Shown here in pieces: positions 53,832 to 62,202 of a stretch of 62,311 nt of DNA. This stretch comes from Nitrospira sp. GTDB lineage: Bacteria; Nitrospirota; Nitrospiria; Nitrospirales; Nitrospiraceae. Every line of letters starts with the position of its first letter. Positions within the stretch are counted from its first letter, which is position 1. The notes under the pieces were generated by a model that was given only the letters and a program-made list of their open reading frames with translations, did not search any database and was not told the origin of the DNA. The translations under genes were made by a program, and so were the position numbers. The stretch spans positions 1 to 62,311 of the forward strand of contig JAURZE010000016.1 of assembly GCA_030653545.1 (NCBI GenBank). The letters run 5' to 3'.

Positions 53832-54863
53832 ATGACCCTTACCACCCGCAACAACTTCCTAACCAGCACCCTTACACTGCTTTTTCTCGCAGGTCCCCTT
53901 GCTTCGGCTCCTTCTGCCGACGCGGCGCCGCTTCTTGAATTTTGCGAACACAGCTCTGCCGATCAGCAGTTAAGAGCCTCAAAAGACACCGCTGGCTGCG
54001 TTCCATTGACAGAGAAGAAAGATCCGCCGGCATCGGACACCCGCCCGCCTCAAGAATCGGCGCGTCAGCTGAAGATCGAGAACCTGCAACAGGAAGTCAC
54101 CATCTTCCTACAGAAGTACAATCAGTTTCTTGAGTGCTGCCGGACCGATTTAGCGGAACTCCAATCAGTCGAAGAACTTGGCAACGACGTCAATGAATTG
54201 CTGAGCATGGCCCAATCAGGCCTCTTCAGTGAACACATGAAACTCAGGGGGTGGACCATCGCGGAACTGCTTCCGCCCGTCGCCAAGGCGCGCGCAGATC
54301 TCAAGCGATTGCACGCCAAACTGGAGACGATCGGAAATGCACGAAACCAACTCGGCCAGCTCGACTACGAATCAGCGGCCAAGGAGTCGCGCCGAATTCA
54401 AGAAATGGAAGATTCCATTCAGAAGGACTTCCAGGCCCGCTCCCTGCCGGCCGGACCTAAAACTGGAACCGGCATCGGATCCAGCTCATCAGTAGGTACG
54501 AGCATCGGGAAAACGCCGAAATCCGGCGCAGACATCGGGGCAGGAGGATCGCAAGGAGCGGACATCGGCGCAACTCCTCGAAGCGGAGCGAATATCGGCG
54601 CCAGCGGACCGACCGGCTTTGACATCGGCGCGACAGGCCGCGCAGGAGCGGATATCGGAGAGTCTCGTTTGAATTCAGAGCAATCTGCGGTCGGATCGAG
54701 CCTACAGCAGTCCACGGTAGGATCGAGCATCGGCGACACAACCGTCGGATCGAGCCTGGGACAATCTACAATTGGGTCGAGCTTGACCGACACATCTATC
54801 GGTTCATCACTCAGCGGGTCCTCAGTCGGATCGAGCCTGCAGAATCGCAGCACTACTCGCTGA
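53832..54863 (+). CDS. Secreted protein with decapeptide and nonapeptide repeat arrays
   Basis: A 343-residue protein of unknown function. Residues 1-32 form a signal peptide (TLTLLFLAGPLASAPSADAA). Residues 75-205 are helical with four Cys around 38-103. The C-terminal third has two arrays: seven 10-residue units of the form xGADIGAxxx (residues 211-280) and then six 9-residue units of the form xVGSSLxxS (286-339). Such regular Gly/Ser/Ile repeats could form a beta-helix or beta-roll. It is divergent from the dcw promoter, 330 bases away. No family recognised. Confidence 0.7.
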   Translation: MTLTTRNNFLTSTLTLLFLAGPLASAPSADAAPLLEFCEHSSADQQLRASKDTAGCVPLTEKKDPPASDTRPPQESARQLKIENLQQEVTIFLQKYNQFLECCRTDLAELQSVEELGNDVNELLSMAQSGLFSEHMKLRGWTIAELLPPVAKARADLKRLHAKLETIGNARNQLGQLDYESAAKESRRIQEMEDSIQKDFQARSLPAGPKTGTGIGSSSSVGTSIGKTPKSGADIGAGGSQGADIGATPRSGANIGASGPTGFDIGATGRAGADIGESRLNSEQSAVGSSLQQSTVGSSIGDTTVGSSLGQSTIGSSLTDTSIGSSLSGSSVGSSLQNRSTTR

Positions 54864-54880
54864 CCTTCCCACTCACTCAA

Positions 54881-55909
54881 TCACGGACGCATCTCATTCC
54901 CGGCATAGAGCGGCGGCATCGACTCCCACGTTTCTCCCGCGTCCTTACTCCGATACAAGCCGCTCCCATTCGTCCCCGCATAAAACAGCTTTGAATCTGA
55001 CGGACTCTGGGCGATCGTCCTGATGTTAGTTGTGGCAAGTCCGTTGTTGATTGCGCTCCATGTCGCGCCACCATCCTCACTTCGATGCACACCATCACGC
55101 CCTGTAATATAGATCGCGCCTTTGCGTGTTCGATCGAGCACCATTGCAATGATCATCTGATCCGCCAGCGATTCCCCGATTCGTTTCCACGAAGCAGCCG
55201 CATCAGTTGATTTATAGAGCCCCGCGAGCGTTGCCGCATAGATGGTGTCCGGCTCGTAGGGATCGACCAGCACCGACGTCACATTCAGCGCCCGCGACGT
55301 CTTCACCATGTCCGCCGGCACCAACCCATTATTCACTTTTTCCCAATGCCCCGCTTGATCGATCGATTTGTACACACCCCCGCTTGTCCCCGCGTAGAGA
55401 ATGGCTGGACGCGTTGGATCCATACCTAACGTCACCACCATCAGGACTTCTTTCATCCCCTCCATCTTCTTTGACCAGCTCTCGCCGCCGTTCTTAGTCT
55501 CAAACACACCCATCGTAGTGGCGATGAAAATATGCTGATCGTCGACCGGATCGAAGACGAACTGGTTCACCACCGACGTAATCGTAGCGTCATCCAGCCC
55601 GGAGCGCATCGGTACCCATCGCTGCCCGCCATCGTGGCTCTTGAAGACCGCATCGCCTTTCGTCCCCGCATACACCGTCGCAGGATAGGCCGGATCGATC
55701 GCCATCGCGATCACGCGAGAGTGGCTCATCCCCTTCGACAGGTTCGTCCAGGTCTGCCCGGCGTCGCGGCTCTTGTAGATGTAGTCATTCGTTGCAACGT
55801 AGATGATGTCAGGATTCTTAGGATGAAGCTGCAGCACGACAATGGGATCGCTGCGATTGCAGCCGATGAGAGAACCGAGGAGCAGGAGCAAAGAGAGCAG
55901 GCGCTTCAT
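54881..55909 (-). CDS. Asp-box propeller lipoprotein (YCF48/sortilin-like)
   Basis: A 342-residue protein with a lipoprotein signal (LLSLLLLLGSLIGC, lipobox LIGC, Cys17). It has seven Asp-box repeats of the type SxDxGxTW, such as SRDAGQTW, SHDGGQRW, TKNGGESW, STDAAASW, SEDGGATW and SKDAGETW. This predicts a seven-bladed propeller anchored to a membrane, facing the periplasm or outside. Relatives serve as assembly factors or ligand-binding proteins; the partner here is unknown. It converges with the repeat protein gene, 17 bases apart. Confidence 0.82.
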   Translation of the reverse strand: MKRLLSLLLLLGSLIGCNRSDPIVVLQLHPKNPDIIYVATNDYIYKSRDAGQTWTNLSKGMSHSRVIAMAIDPAYPATVYAGTKGDAVFKSHDGGQRWVPMRSGLDDATITSVVNQFVFDPVDDQHIFIATTMGVFETKNGGESWSKKMEGMKEVLMVVTLGMDPTRPAILYAGTSGGVYKSIDQAGHWEKVNNGLVPADMVKTSRALNVTSVLVDPYEPDTIYAATLAGLYKSTDAAASWKRIGESLADQMIIAMVLDRTRKGAIYITGRDGVHRSEDGGATWSAINNGLATTNIRTIAQSPSDSKLFYAGTNGSGLYRSKDAGETWESMPPLYAGNEMRP

Positions 55910-55933
55910 GAGACGGAGGCGATCGCCATCTCC

Positions 55934-56431
55934 TTATCGATAATTCGTAAACTGCAGATCGATCCCAAAGTCCTTGCCTTTCAAAAATGTCATCGTCGCC
56001 TGCAAATCGTCCTTGCTCTTGCTGAGCACCCGCACCTGCTCGCCTTGAATCTGGGCCTGCACTTTCAACTTCGAGTCCTTGACCGCCTTCGTAATTTCCT
56101 TCGCCTTCTCGGTCGCGATCCCGCTTTGAATCTTGGCCGTCTGCCGCACCGTCCCGCTGAGCGCCGGCTCGATGGCGCCGTAATCGAATGCCTTCAGCGA
56201 CACGCCGCGCTTCGTGCACTTCGTCTTGATAATGTCGATCACCGCATTCAGCTTGTAGTCGTCATCCGACAGAATAACGAGTTCCTTCTCTTTCTCCTTC
56301 AGCGTGATTTCCGTCTTGGAATCCTTGAAATCGAACCGCTGCTTCACTTCCTTCGTCGCCTGATCGACCACGTTCCGCAACTCCTGCATGTTCACTTCAG
56401 AGACCACATCAAACGAAAATTGATCCGCCAC
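55934..56431 (-). CDS. yajQ: YajQ family nucleotide-binding protein
   Basis: A 165-residue protein of two ferredoxin-like halves, with MADQFSFDVVSEVNMQELRN at the start, RFDFKDSKTEITL and IDLQFTNYR at the end, all typical of YajQ. Members bind nucleotides; in Xanthomonas the homologue is a c-di-GMP effector. It lies 24 bases upstream of the Asp-box lipoprotein gene, so the two may be co-transcribed. Confidence 0.94.
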   Translation of the reverse strand: MADQFSFDVVSEVNMQELRNVVDQATKEVKQRFDFKDSKTEITLKEKEKELVILSDDDYKLNAVIDIIKTKCTKRGVSLKAFDYGAIEPALSGTVRQTAKIQSGIATEKAKEITKAVKDSKLKVQAQIQGEQVRVLSKSKDDLQATMTFLKGKDFGIDLQFTNYR

Positions 56432-56461
56432 AATCCCCTCCTTCTTCTACCTTAAATAGAC

Positions 56462-56578
56462 GGGGCAGCCTGGGTAAGCTCCCACTGCGCGCATGCACCG
56501 AGCACCGCCCATAATTTCATGTTTCGATCGATCTTGCGTGCGGGGTGCGCGAGCAAGGGAGCTTGCCCAGGCTGCCCC
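56462..56578. repeat. Long hairpin repeat element between cstA and yajQ
   Basis: Arms of 22 bases, GGGGCAGCCTGGGTAAGCTCCC (56462-56483, given here as one arm in two parts: GGGGCAGCCTGGG and TAAGCTCCC) and its near-exact complement at 56557-56578, enclose 73 bases. Inside are TGCGCGCATGCACCGAGCAC (56486-56505) and a diverged copy (56535-56555), the same unit found near folD at 5391-5612. The right arm ends on the first base of the cstA stop codon, just as the other copy overlaps the folD stop. A terminator or REP-like role fits. Confidence 0.7.
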
Positions 56579-58587
56579 TAACAGCATCCGCCACCGTGCG
56601 GCAGCCGGAAACATTTATCCTTTTCACCATCAGTAATTGCCGTCTGCACCCGTCCTACCGATCCGCCACCGGCCATAACGATGACTTCACTACTCGTGAA
56701 CGGCTTCTTCAAGATCACATAGCCATACCACTGTCGCAGGCTGTCGCTCAAGACGATCAATCCCAGAACGGCCACCACGGCGACCAGCGCAGCGTCGAGA
56801 TACAACGCGAACGCCTGCCCCGCCGCCAGCGTCGCGGCCTTCTTTATAAACATCCCGAACATCTCATAGGACCCGGCCAGCGTCACCACGCCGACAAACA
56901 CCATCGGCACCGCTGTCACCCAGAGATAGGACGATTTCCACATCTTGATCAATACCGTCGTCCCGATGCAGAGCGCCAGCGTCCCCAGCAGCTGATTCGC
57001 TGCGCCGAACATCGGCCAGATCGTCGAGATACTTCCTGTGCCGATCAAATAGGACCAGGACCCGACCACGAACGCGCTGCTCAGCAGCACCCCGGGCCAC
57101 CAGTTCATCCGGCGAAACGGCGCATAGACCCGCCCCGCCATTTCCTGAATCAGGTAGCGCGCCACGCGCGTCCCCGTATCGATCGTCGTCAGAATGAACA
57201 GCGCTTCGAACACCAGGGCAAACTGATACCAATAGGCCATCAATCCCGCCATGCCGGGCAGCGCCGCAAAGATCGACGCCATGCCCACCGCAAGCGACAC
57301 CGCTCCGCCGGGCCGGCCGGCCACATCCACCTCAACCAGCTGCGACAGCTCCGCAATACGCGACGGACCGAACCCCATCGCCGAGAGGGTCTCAGCGCTT
57401 AACGTCGTATTGATCGCCAGATAATCGCCGGGAATCAGCACCGACGCCGCAATCAACGCCATCACGCCGACGAAACTCTCCAACAGCATCGCCGCATAGC
57501 CCACCACCGCCTGCGACTCCTGCTCGATCATCTTCGGCGTCGTGCCGGACGACACCAGCGCGTGAAAGCCCGACACCGCCCCGCAGGCAATCGTAATGAA
57601 GAGAAACGGGAAGAGCGTGCCGGGAATAATCGGCCCGCCGCCGGCAGCGAAGGCCGTCACACGCGGCATCTCAATCGTCGGCGCCATGAGCACCACGCCG
57701 AAGCCGAGCAGGAACACCACCCCGAGTTTCATGAACGTTGAGAGATAGCCGCGCGGCACCAATAGCATCCAGCCGGGCAGCACCGAGGCGAGAAAACCAT
57801 AGCCGCCCAAGAGCCAGACCAGCGTCGGCCGTTCAAACTCAAACCACGCCGCAACCGACGACTGGCCGACCACACGCCCGAACAACACCGCCGCAATCAA
57901 CAGCGCCACGCCGATCACCGATACTTCCGCGACTGCGCCGGGGCGAAACTTCTGGAGATAAAAGCCCATGATGAAACCGATGGGAATCGTCATTGCAATT
58001 GTGAACGTGCCCCAGGCATTGTGATAGAGCGCGTTCACCACCGCGAAACCCAGCCCCGCCAGCGCCACGACAACGATAAAGAGCACCGCCACCGCCGTCG
58101 CCGTCCCGGTGATGGAACCGAGTTCATCGTGCGCGATCTCCGGGAGCGAGCGCCCGTTGCGCCGCATCGAGGCCACGAGGATGATGAAATCCTGCACCGC
58201 TCCCGCCAGCACCGCGCCGATCACCAGCCAGAGAAACCCGGGGAGAAACCCGAACTGCGCCGCAAGCACCGGCCCCAGCAACGGCCCCGCCCCGGCAATC
58301 GCTGCGAAGTGGTGGCCGAAGAGGACGACTTTGTTAGTGGGATGAAAATTCACCCCGTCGTTCATCCGCACGGCAGGCGTGATGCGTTGATTGTTCAACT
58401 CAAGGACCTGCCTGGCCAACCAGCGGCCATAAAAGCGATAGGCCAGCACATAGATACATGCCGCCGCCACAACCAGCCAGAGCCCGTTCACCTTTTCATG
58501 GGGATTGATGACACCGACAACGTGAGCAAGAGCAACCGCGCCAAGCAGAGACAGTAGCGCCCAGAGCAAATTCACAGCCGCTTTCAT
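56578..58587 (-). CDS. cstA: Carbon starvation protein CstA family peptide/pyruvate transporter
   Basis: A 669-residue membrane protein with about 16 helices. Family blocks: GHHFAAIAGAGPLLGPVLAA, GAVQDFIILVASMRRNGRSL, FLFITIACGAVSGFHALVSS, and SSGTTPKMIEQ. CstA proteins import peptides or pyruvate. The C-terminus ends HGGGCC, two Cys of unknown purpose. Start at MKAAVNLLWALL (58587). A broken copy of its 5' end lies 790 bases upstream. A hairpin repeat sits at its 3' end. Confidence 0.92.
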   Translation of the reverse strand: MKAAVNLLWALLSLLGAVALAHVVGVINPHEKVNGLWLVVAAACIYVLAYRFYGRWLARQVLELNNQRITPAVRMNDGVNFHPTNKVVLFGHHFAAIAGAGPLLGPVLAAQFGFLPGFLWLVIGAVLAGAVQDFIILVASMRRNGRSLPEIAHDELGSITGTATAVAVLFIVVVALAGLGFAVVNALYHNAWGTFTIAMTIPIGFIMGFYLQKFRPGAVAEVSVIGVALLIAAVLFGRVVGQSSVAAWFEFERPTLVWLLGGYGFLASVLPGWMLLVPRGYLSTFMKLGVVFLLGFGVVLMAPTIEMPRVTAFAAGGGPIIPGTLFPFLFITIACGAVSGFHALVSSGTTPKMIEQESQAVVGYAAMLLESFVGVMALIAASVLIPGDYLAINTTLSAETLSAMGFGPSRIAELSQLVEVDVAGRPGGAVSLAVGMASIFAALPGMAGLMAYWYQFALVFEALFILTTIDTGTRVARYLIQEMAGRVYAPFRRMNWWPGVLLSSAFVVGSWSYLIGTGSISTIWPMFGAANQLLGTLALCIGTTVLIKMWKSSYLWVTAVPMVFVGVVTLAGSYEMFGMFIKKAATLAAGQAFALYLDAALVAVVAVLGLIVLSDSLRQWYGYVILKKPFTSSEVIVMAGGGSVGRVQTAITDGEKDKCFRLPHGGGCC

Positions 58588-58603
58588 GCGGCGCATCCTA
58601 ACA
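58460..58603. repeat. Direct repeat, copy A (cstA 5' end)
   Basis: This 144-base stretch, covering the first 43 codons of cstA and about 15 bases before them, is repeated in the same orientation at 59251-59394. The outermost CTTTCATGCGGCGCATCCTAACA at the right end is identical in both (quoted in part: GCGGCGCATCCTAACA). Third-base differences dominate elsewhere, so the copies are old and were under coding selection for a time. Confidence 0.8.
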
Positions 58604-58720
58604 ACCCGCCGGCTGCTTGTAAATCAAGCCCCTTCCCGCTATTCTGACGAGGTAAGACACGCCTGAAGAGGCATCCGGCTTGAGGCTTCCCAACCCAGGC
58701 GTTCACAGTGAGAGGTGTCC

Positions 58721-58906
58721 ATGCCTTCCGCCAAAGAACAAATCGCAAAGATACTTCAAGACCAGCCCGACGACAGTTCGTACGATGAGATCCTGCGAGA
58801 ATTGGCCTTTGCTCGAATGGTCGAGAGAGGGCTGGCCGACTCTGATGCCGGAAGAACGATCAGCCACGAAGAAATGGGACGCCGCATCAAGACATGGCGG
58901 AGCTGA
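58721..58906 (+). CDS. Type II antitoxin, ParD/RelB-like
   Basis: A 61-residue acidic protein, MPSAKEQIAKILQDQPDD at the start and LAFARMVERGLADSDAGRT then ISHEEMGRRIKTW at the end. This composition is common for small antitoxins next to RelE/ParE toxins. It should fold as a short helical or ribbon-helix DNA-binding unit that blocks the toxin and represses the operon. The ATG at 58721 follows GAGAGGTG. It overlaps the toxin gene by 13 bases, usual for such pairs. Confidence 0.8.
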   Translation: MPSAKEQIAKILQDQPDDSSYDEILRELAFARMVERGLADSDAGRTISHEEMGRRIKTWRS

Positions 58907-59190
58907 CCTGGACAGCCGAAGCCCAGCGATGGCTGCTCGACATCCACGATTTCATCGCGCAAGACAATCCCGCCGCCGCAACCCGCACCGTCGAAACGCT
59001 CTACCAAAAAGCTGAGATCCTTCGAGAATTCCCCGAATCAGGCTACCGTTACTGGCAACGACCAGATCGGAACATCCGCATCCTGCTTCACGGCCACTAT
59101 CGCATCGCCTACGTCATGAAAACATCGGGAACGATCGACATCCTCGGTGTCTTCCATGGAGCCCTCAGCATCGACCGTTACTTACTGTAA
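58894..59190 (+). CDS. Type II toxin, RelE/ParE family
   Basis: A 98-residue protein with the ParE/RelE fold pattern: WTAEAQRWLLDIHDFIAQDN (two helices), ILREFPESGYRYWQ, then NIRILLHGHYRIAYVM and TIDILGVFHGALSID, where the Arg in HYRIAY and the His in VFHG are conserved. ParE types poison gyrase and RelE types cut mRNA; this protein looks nearer ParE. With its antitoxin it forms a complete module bracketed by copies of the cstA 5' end. Confidence 0.85.
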   Translation: MAELTWTAEAQRWLLDIHDFIAQDNPAAATRTVETLYQKAEILREFPESGYRYWQRPDRNIRILLHGHYRIAYVMKTSGTIDILGVFHGALSIDRYLL

Positions 59191-59250
59191 CTTGCCCGGC
59201 TACACGATCCCCATTCCTCACACGCAATCTGCAGCAGCCCCGCAACTAGC

Positions 59251-59394
59251 GCCGCCGAGACAATGAACCAAGGCCCGTTCACTTTTTCATGGGGATTGAC
59301 GACGCCGACCACGTGGGCCAACGCCACGGCTCCAAGGACGGAGAGCAGCACCCAGAGCAGATTCACAGCTACTTTCATGCGGCGCATCCTAACA
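59251..59394 (-). pseudogene. Truncated duplicate of the cstA 5' end (direct repeat, copy B)
   Basis: Read leftwards from about 59378 the frame gives MKVAVNLLWVLLSVLGAVAL then AHVVGVVNPHEKVNGPW, parallel to the CstA N-terminus. It diverges after about 43 codons into unrelated residues that stop at 59178. It is the second copy of the 58460-58603 repeat. It cannot make a transporter. The 330 bases between the toxin and the next gene hold nothing else. Confidence 0.8.
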
Positions 59395-59528
59395 TTCACA
59401 AATGAGACAGACGCAGCACAGGAGCCCCCTGAGATTGCAGGTTGACACCTGCTCTAGTTAAACGTAGGCTTTCACTAGCCCGACATGAAAAATTCTGCTC
59501 TCACATTTTTTCCTCAGAATTTCTAACC

Positions 59529-59897
59529 ATGAGCGTCCTTACAATCGATCAATGCCACGCAGCCTTAGACGCTCTCCTTCTGCGCTATTCAAAACTTTTA
59601 CTAAGTGATGCAAACGAAGCAGAGACTCGCCTCAAGGTTATAGACAAGGTCCTGAAAGAAGTGCTCGGCTGGCATGAGGAGGACCTCACTGTAGAAGAGA
59701 GATGCTCCGAAGACTCGAAGACTGTTTTTGCCGATTACATTGTCCGAACTGCAACCACTAGCCTGATTGTCGAAGCGAAAAAGCTGGGGCGACATTCGCC
59801 TTACCAACGAATCAAAAATCTGGAAAACTGGGTGGCGTTCTCCGAGAAGGGGAAGTTGGAGAGGCAATTCGTCAAGTTCGTGATTACTGCCGTATGA
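59529..59897 (+). pseudogene. Nuclease-NTPase gene, 5' part (HsdR-N-like nuclease domain), frameshifted
   Basis: The first 86 codons encode a PD-(D/E)xK-type domain like the HsdR N-terminus: AETRLKVIDKVLKEVLGW, VEERCSED, then the catalytic set Asp69 in FADYIV and Glu82/Lys84 in LIVEAKK. After CTGGGG at 59784-59789 the frame should shift by one base: the other frame then reads ATFALPTNQKSGKLGG, VLREGEVGEAIRQVRDYC and straight into the next gene. So a single G seems to be missing from the run at 59786-59789. The 36 residues from there to the stop at 59897 look non-native. The region is richer in A and T than the rest. Confidence 0.75.
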
Positions 59898-62014
59898 AGC
59901 ACATCCCATTCGCGGTAGTAACAAATGGAAGCGCTTGGATTGTTTTCCCAGCCATTAGAACTGATGAGGTTACATTTGAAAATACTCAAGCTCGGATTTT
60001 TCGGGATCTTGGGGATATCAAAACCAGAATAGTTGAATTTTGGAAACTACTCTCAAGACAACGTGTTGCGGAAGGCAATCTGGAGCACGAGCTTCTTAGC
60101 CCCGAGAAAAATGCTTCTGCCAGGCGTGTTCTTTCTCTAGTAAGAGAACCAGGATTCAGGCTGGGACGCAATGCACTCTACGAACACATAGAGCCTGCGG
60201 TAAACGCTGCTCTGACTGATGAAGCCTTGCTGAATGACCCTGAGGCTTTAAAGCTTTGTTACGTCAAAAGTAGTGAACGACTCAAGTACGATTCACGGCT
60301 TCAAATGGTTGTTAGCGACGCCAAGACATACCTTGGCCATAAAACAACGCGCGTTCGATCGAGAAAATCCCAAGGTTACCTTGAAACTAAAATCACACAG
60401 GATGTTCCTGGCAGACCGAGATTTATATTAGTCCTCGGCGCGGTCGGATCTGGCAAGACAACATTTTTGCACTATACAAGAAAAGTTTCTGCAGCCTCCC
60501 AGATCGACGGCAAAGTTCTCTGGCTATATATTGACTTCAAAAAAACGACTCAGAATCAGAACCCTCGCCAATTCCTCTATGAGGAACTCCGATCTATCAT
60601 AGAAACAGAGAAAGAATTCGAGCTTGGCGACTGGGGCAAATCTATTATGCCTGCCTATGCGGAAACCATTAGCAACCTAGAACGCGGCCCACTATTTCTT
60701 CTCAAAAAATCAGACAAAGCGGCTTTTGACAAAGAAATTGCCAGCACTGTCATGAAGGATAGAGAAGCCCTGGTTCCATACGTTGAAAAGATACTTCGGC
60801 ATGCTGTTAGCACTAGACCTGGATTCCTTGTCATCGATAATGTTGATCAAATCGATAGCGATGAGAGACAGAACGAAATCTTCTCTGAGGCTCAAGCTGC
60901 CGCCCAAAGAATGGGCATCAACATTATAATGTCCCTCCGGGAATCAACCTTCCTCCGTCATCGGAGTTCTCCTGTTTTTGACGCATTTCAATTTGACTCT
61001 CTTTACATCGATCCTCCGAGTGTGCTCCCTGTACTTTCAAGAAGATTTACCTATGCGAGACAGGTTCTTGCAGGCAGGAAGGCCGAACTCACACTTGAAT
61101 CTGGCATTCATCTAAAGGTCCCTGACATATCTGTTTTTTTCAATATTGTTGCCCAATCGGTTTTGGCTTCCGACTCAGGGTTCATGATTGAGATGTTATC
61201 TGGTGGGGATATTAGAAGGGGACTCTCTCTAGTACGGGAGTTCTTGTCGAGCGGTCATACCACCGCTGACCGTGCACTAAGTGCTTACATTAGAGATGGA
61301 AAGTATAAATTCCCTCCTCATGAAATCTTCAAAGGTGCCGTGCTCGGCAAAAGAACCGTATACAGAGAAGAGGAATCTGCTCTCCTGAATATCTATGACT
61401 CAAAGCTCGACAATGAGACGCTACAATTGCTTCGCTTTCAGCTACTCGCAAGGCTGGTTGACTTAGCTGCAGATGCAACATTTGAGGGCATAACCGTTTC
61501 AGACATCATTGACCAACTGCATGTGATTGGTGTGCCGAGCGGACTAGTTGAGAGTTGCCTCAGGACCTTGCTGGACTCACGGACGGTCCGTACGGCGGAC
61601 GGATTGTCACTTTCACCTCAGTCTAAAATTATTCCAAACAGACTAGCCGGCTACCTGATCCATGAATTAGGAAGCTCATTCAATTACTTCGAGATGTGCC
61701 TAGTAGATTCTTACATTTTTCAAAAAGAATTTTGGACGAGGATTTCTGACCTTACTACCCAAATTCAAAATGCACCCGATGAAATTACTGGAGTCAAATT
61801 GAGAGTCGATCGCGCTCGACTATACATAAGATACCTTTCATCCATAGAAGAAAGATGGATCGTCGAGTGTAACCGAAGAGGGATTGGAGACTCTTGGGGT
61901 CACCAATGGATTGAAACAGAGACTCAAAAGCGCCTCGAAGATGACATGAGCAAAGCCCTTACATCGGCGGAGAATATGGCCCGAAGAAGAGTAAGAGAGG
62001 GGAATCACCACTAG
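59894..62014 (+). CDS. Nuclease-NTPase gene, 3' part: P-loop NTPase with C-terminal helical domains
   Basis: A 706-residue frame from the ATG at 59894. It opens HIPFAVVTNGSAWIVF, the end of a restriction-type nuclease domain, so it is probably the continuation of the gene begun at 59529 (about 828 residues once one base is restored). The NTPase has Walker A GAVGSGKTT (182-190), Walker B FLVIDNVDQ (301-309) and a later MSLREST (about 332) that may be a sensor. About 300 helical residues follow with no motif I can name. The plan nuclease-NTPase-effector/sensor suggests DNA or phage defence. Lower GC and the adjoining TA pair and IS ends point to horizontal transfer. Confidence 0.7.
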   Translation: MKHIPFAVVTNGSAWIVFPAIRTDEVTFENTQARIFRDLGDIKTRIVEFWKLLSRQRVAEGNLEHELLSPEKNASARRVLSLVREPGFRLGRNALYEHIEPAVNAALTDEALLNDPEALKLCYVKSSERLKYDSRLQMVVSDAKTYLGHKTTRVRSRKSQGYLETKITQDVPGRPRFILVLGAVGSGKTTFLHYTRKVSAASQIDGKVLWLYIDFKKTTQNQNPRQFLYEELRSIIETEKEFELGDWGKSIMPAYAETISNLERGPLFLLKKSDKAAFDKEIASTVMKDREALVPYVEKILRHAVSTRPGFLVIDNVDQIDSDERQNEIFSEAQAAAQRMGINIIMSLRESTFLRHRSSPVFDAFQFDSLYIDPPSVLPVLSRRFTYARQVLAGRKAELTLESGIHLKVPDISVFFNIVAQSVLASDSGFMIEMLSGGDIRRGLSLVREFLSSGHTTADRALSAYIRDGKYKFPPHEIFKGAVLGKRTVYREEESALLNIYDSKLDNETLQLLRFQLLARLVDLAADATFEGITVSDIIDQLHVIGVPSGLVESCLRTLLDSRTVRTADGLSLSPQSKIIPNRLAGYLIHELGSSFNYFEMCLVDSYIFQKEFWTRISDLTTQIQNAPDEITGVKLRVDRARLYIRYLSSIEERWIVECNRRGIGDSWGHQWIETETQKRLEDDMSKALTSAENMARRRVREGNHH

Positions 62015-62202
62015 CGCACAGCCCCCCTCGCATCACCCATCAAACGTTTCGCCTGAACTCCACAACATGCTTTGCTCCTTTTCTGCACAGAAACATATTA
62101 CCCCATCACCGTATGGATGGTCGGTTTGTCTAGCTGATAAATTGCTCCCCCTTCCCCAACCTTGAAGTTTCTTGGACTTCCCAGCCTTTTGTGGACACAT
62201 CG

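Noticed and set aside
59894-59897. ATGA overlap taken as proof of two separately translated subunits
   Set aside because: The reading frame of the second ORF extends without stop back to 59789 with family-like residues, so the overlap is better explained as a by-product of a one-base deletion.
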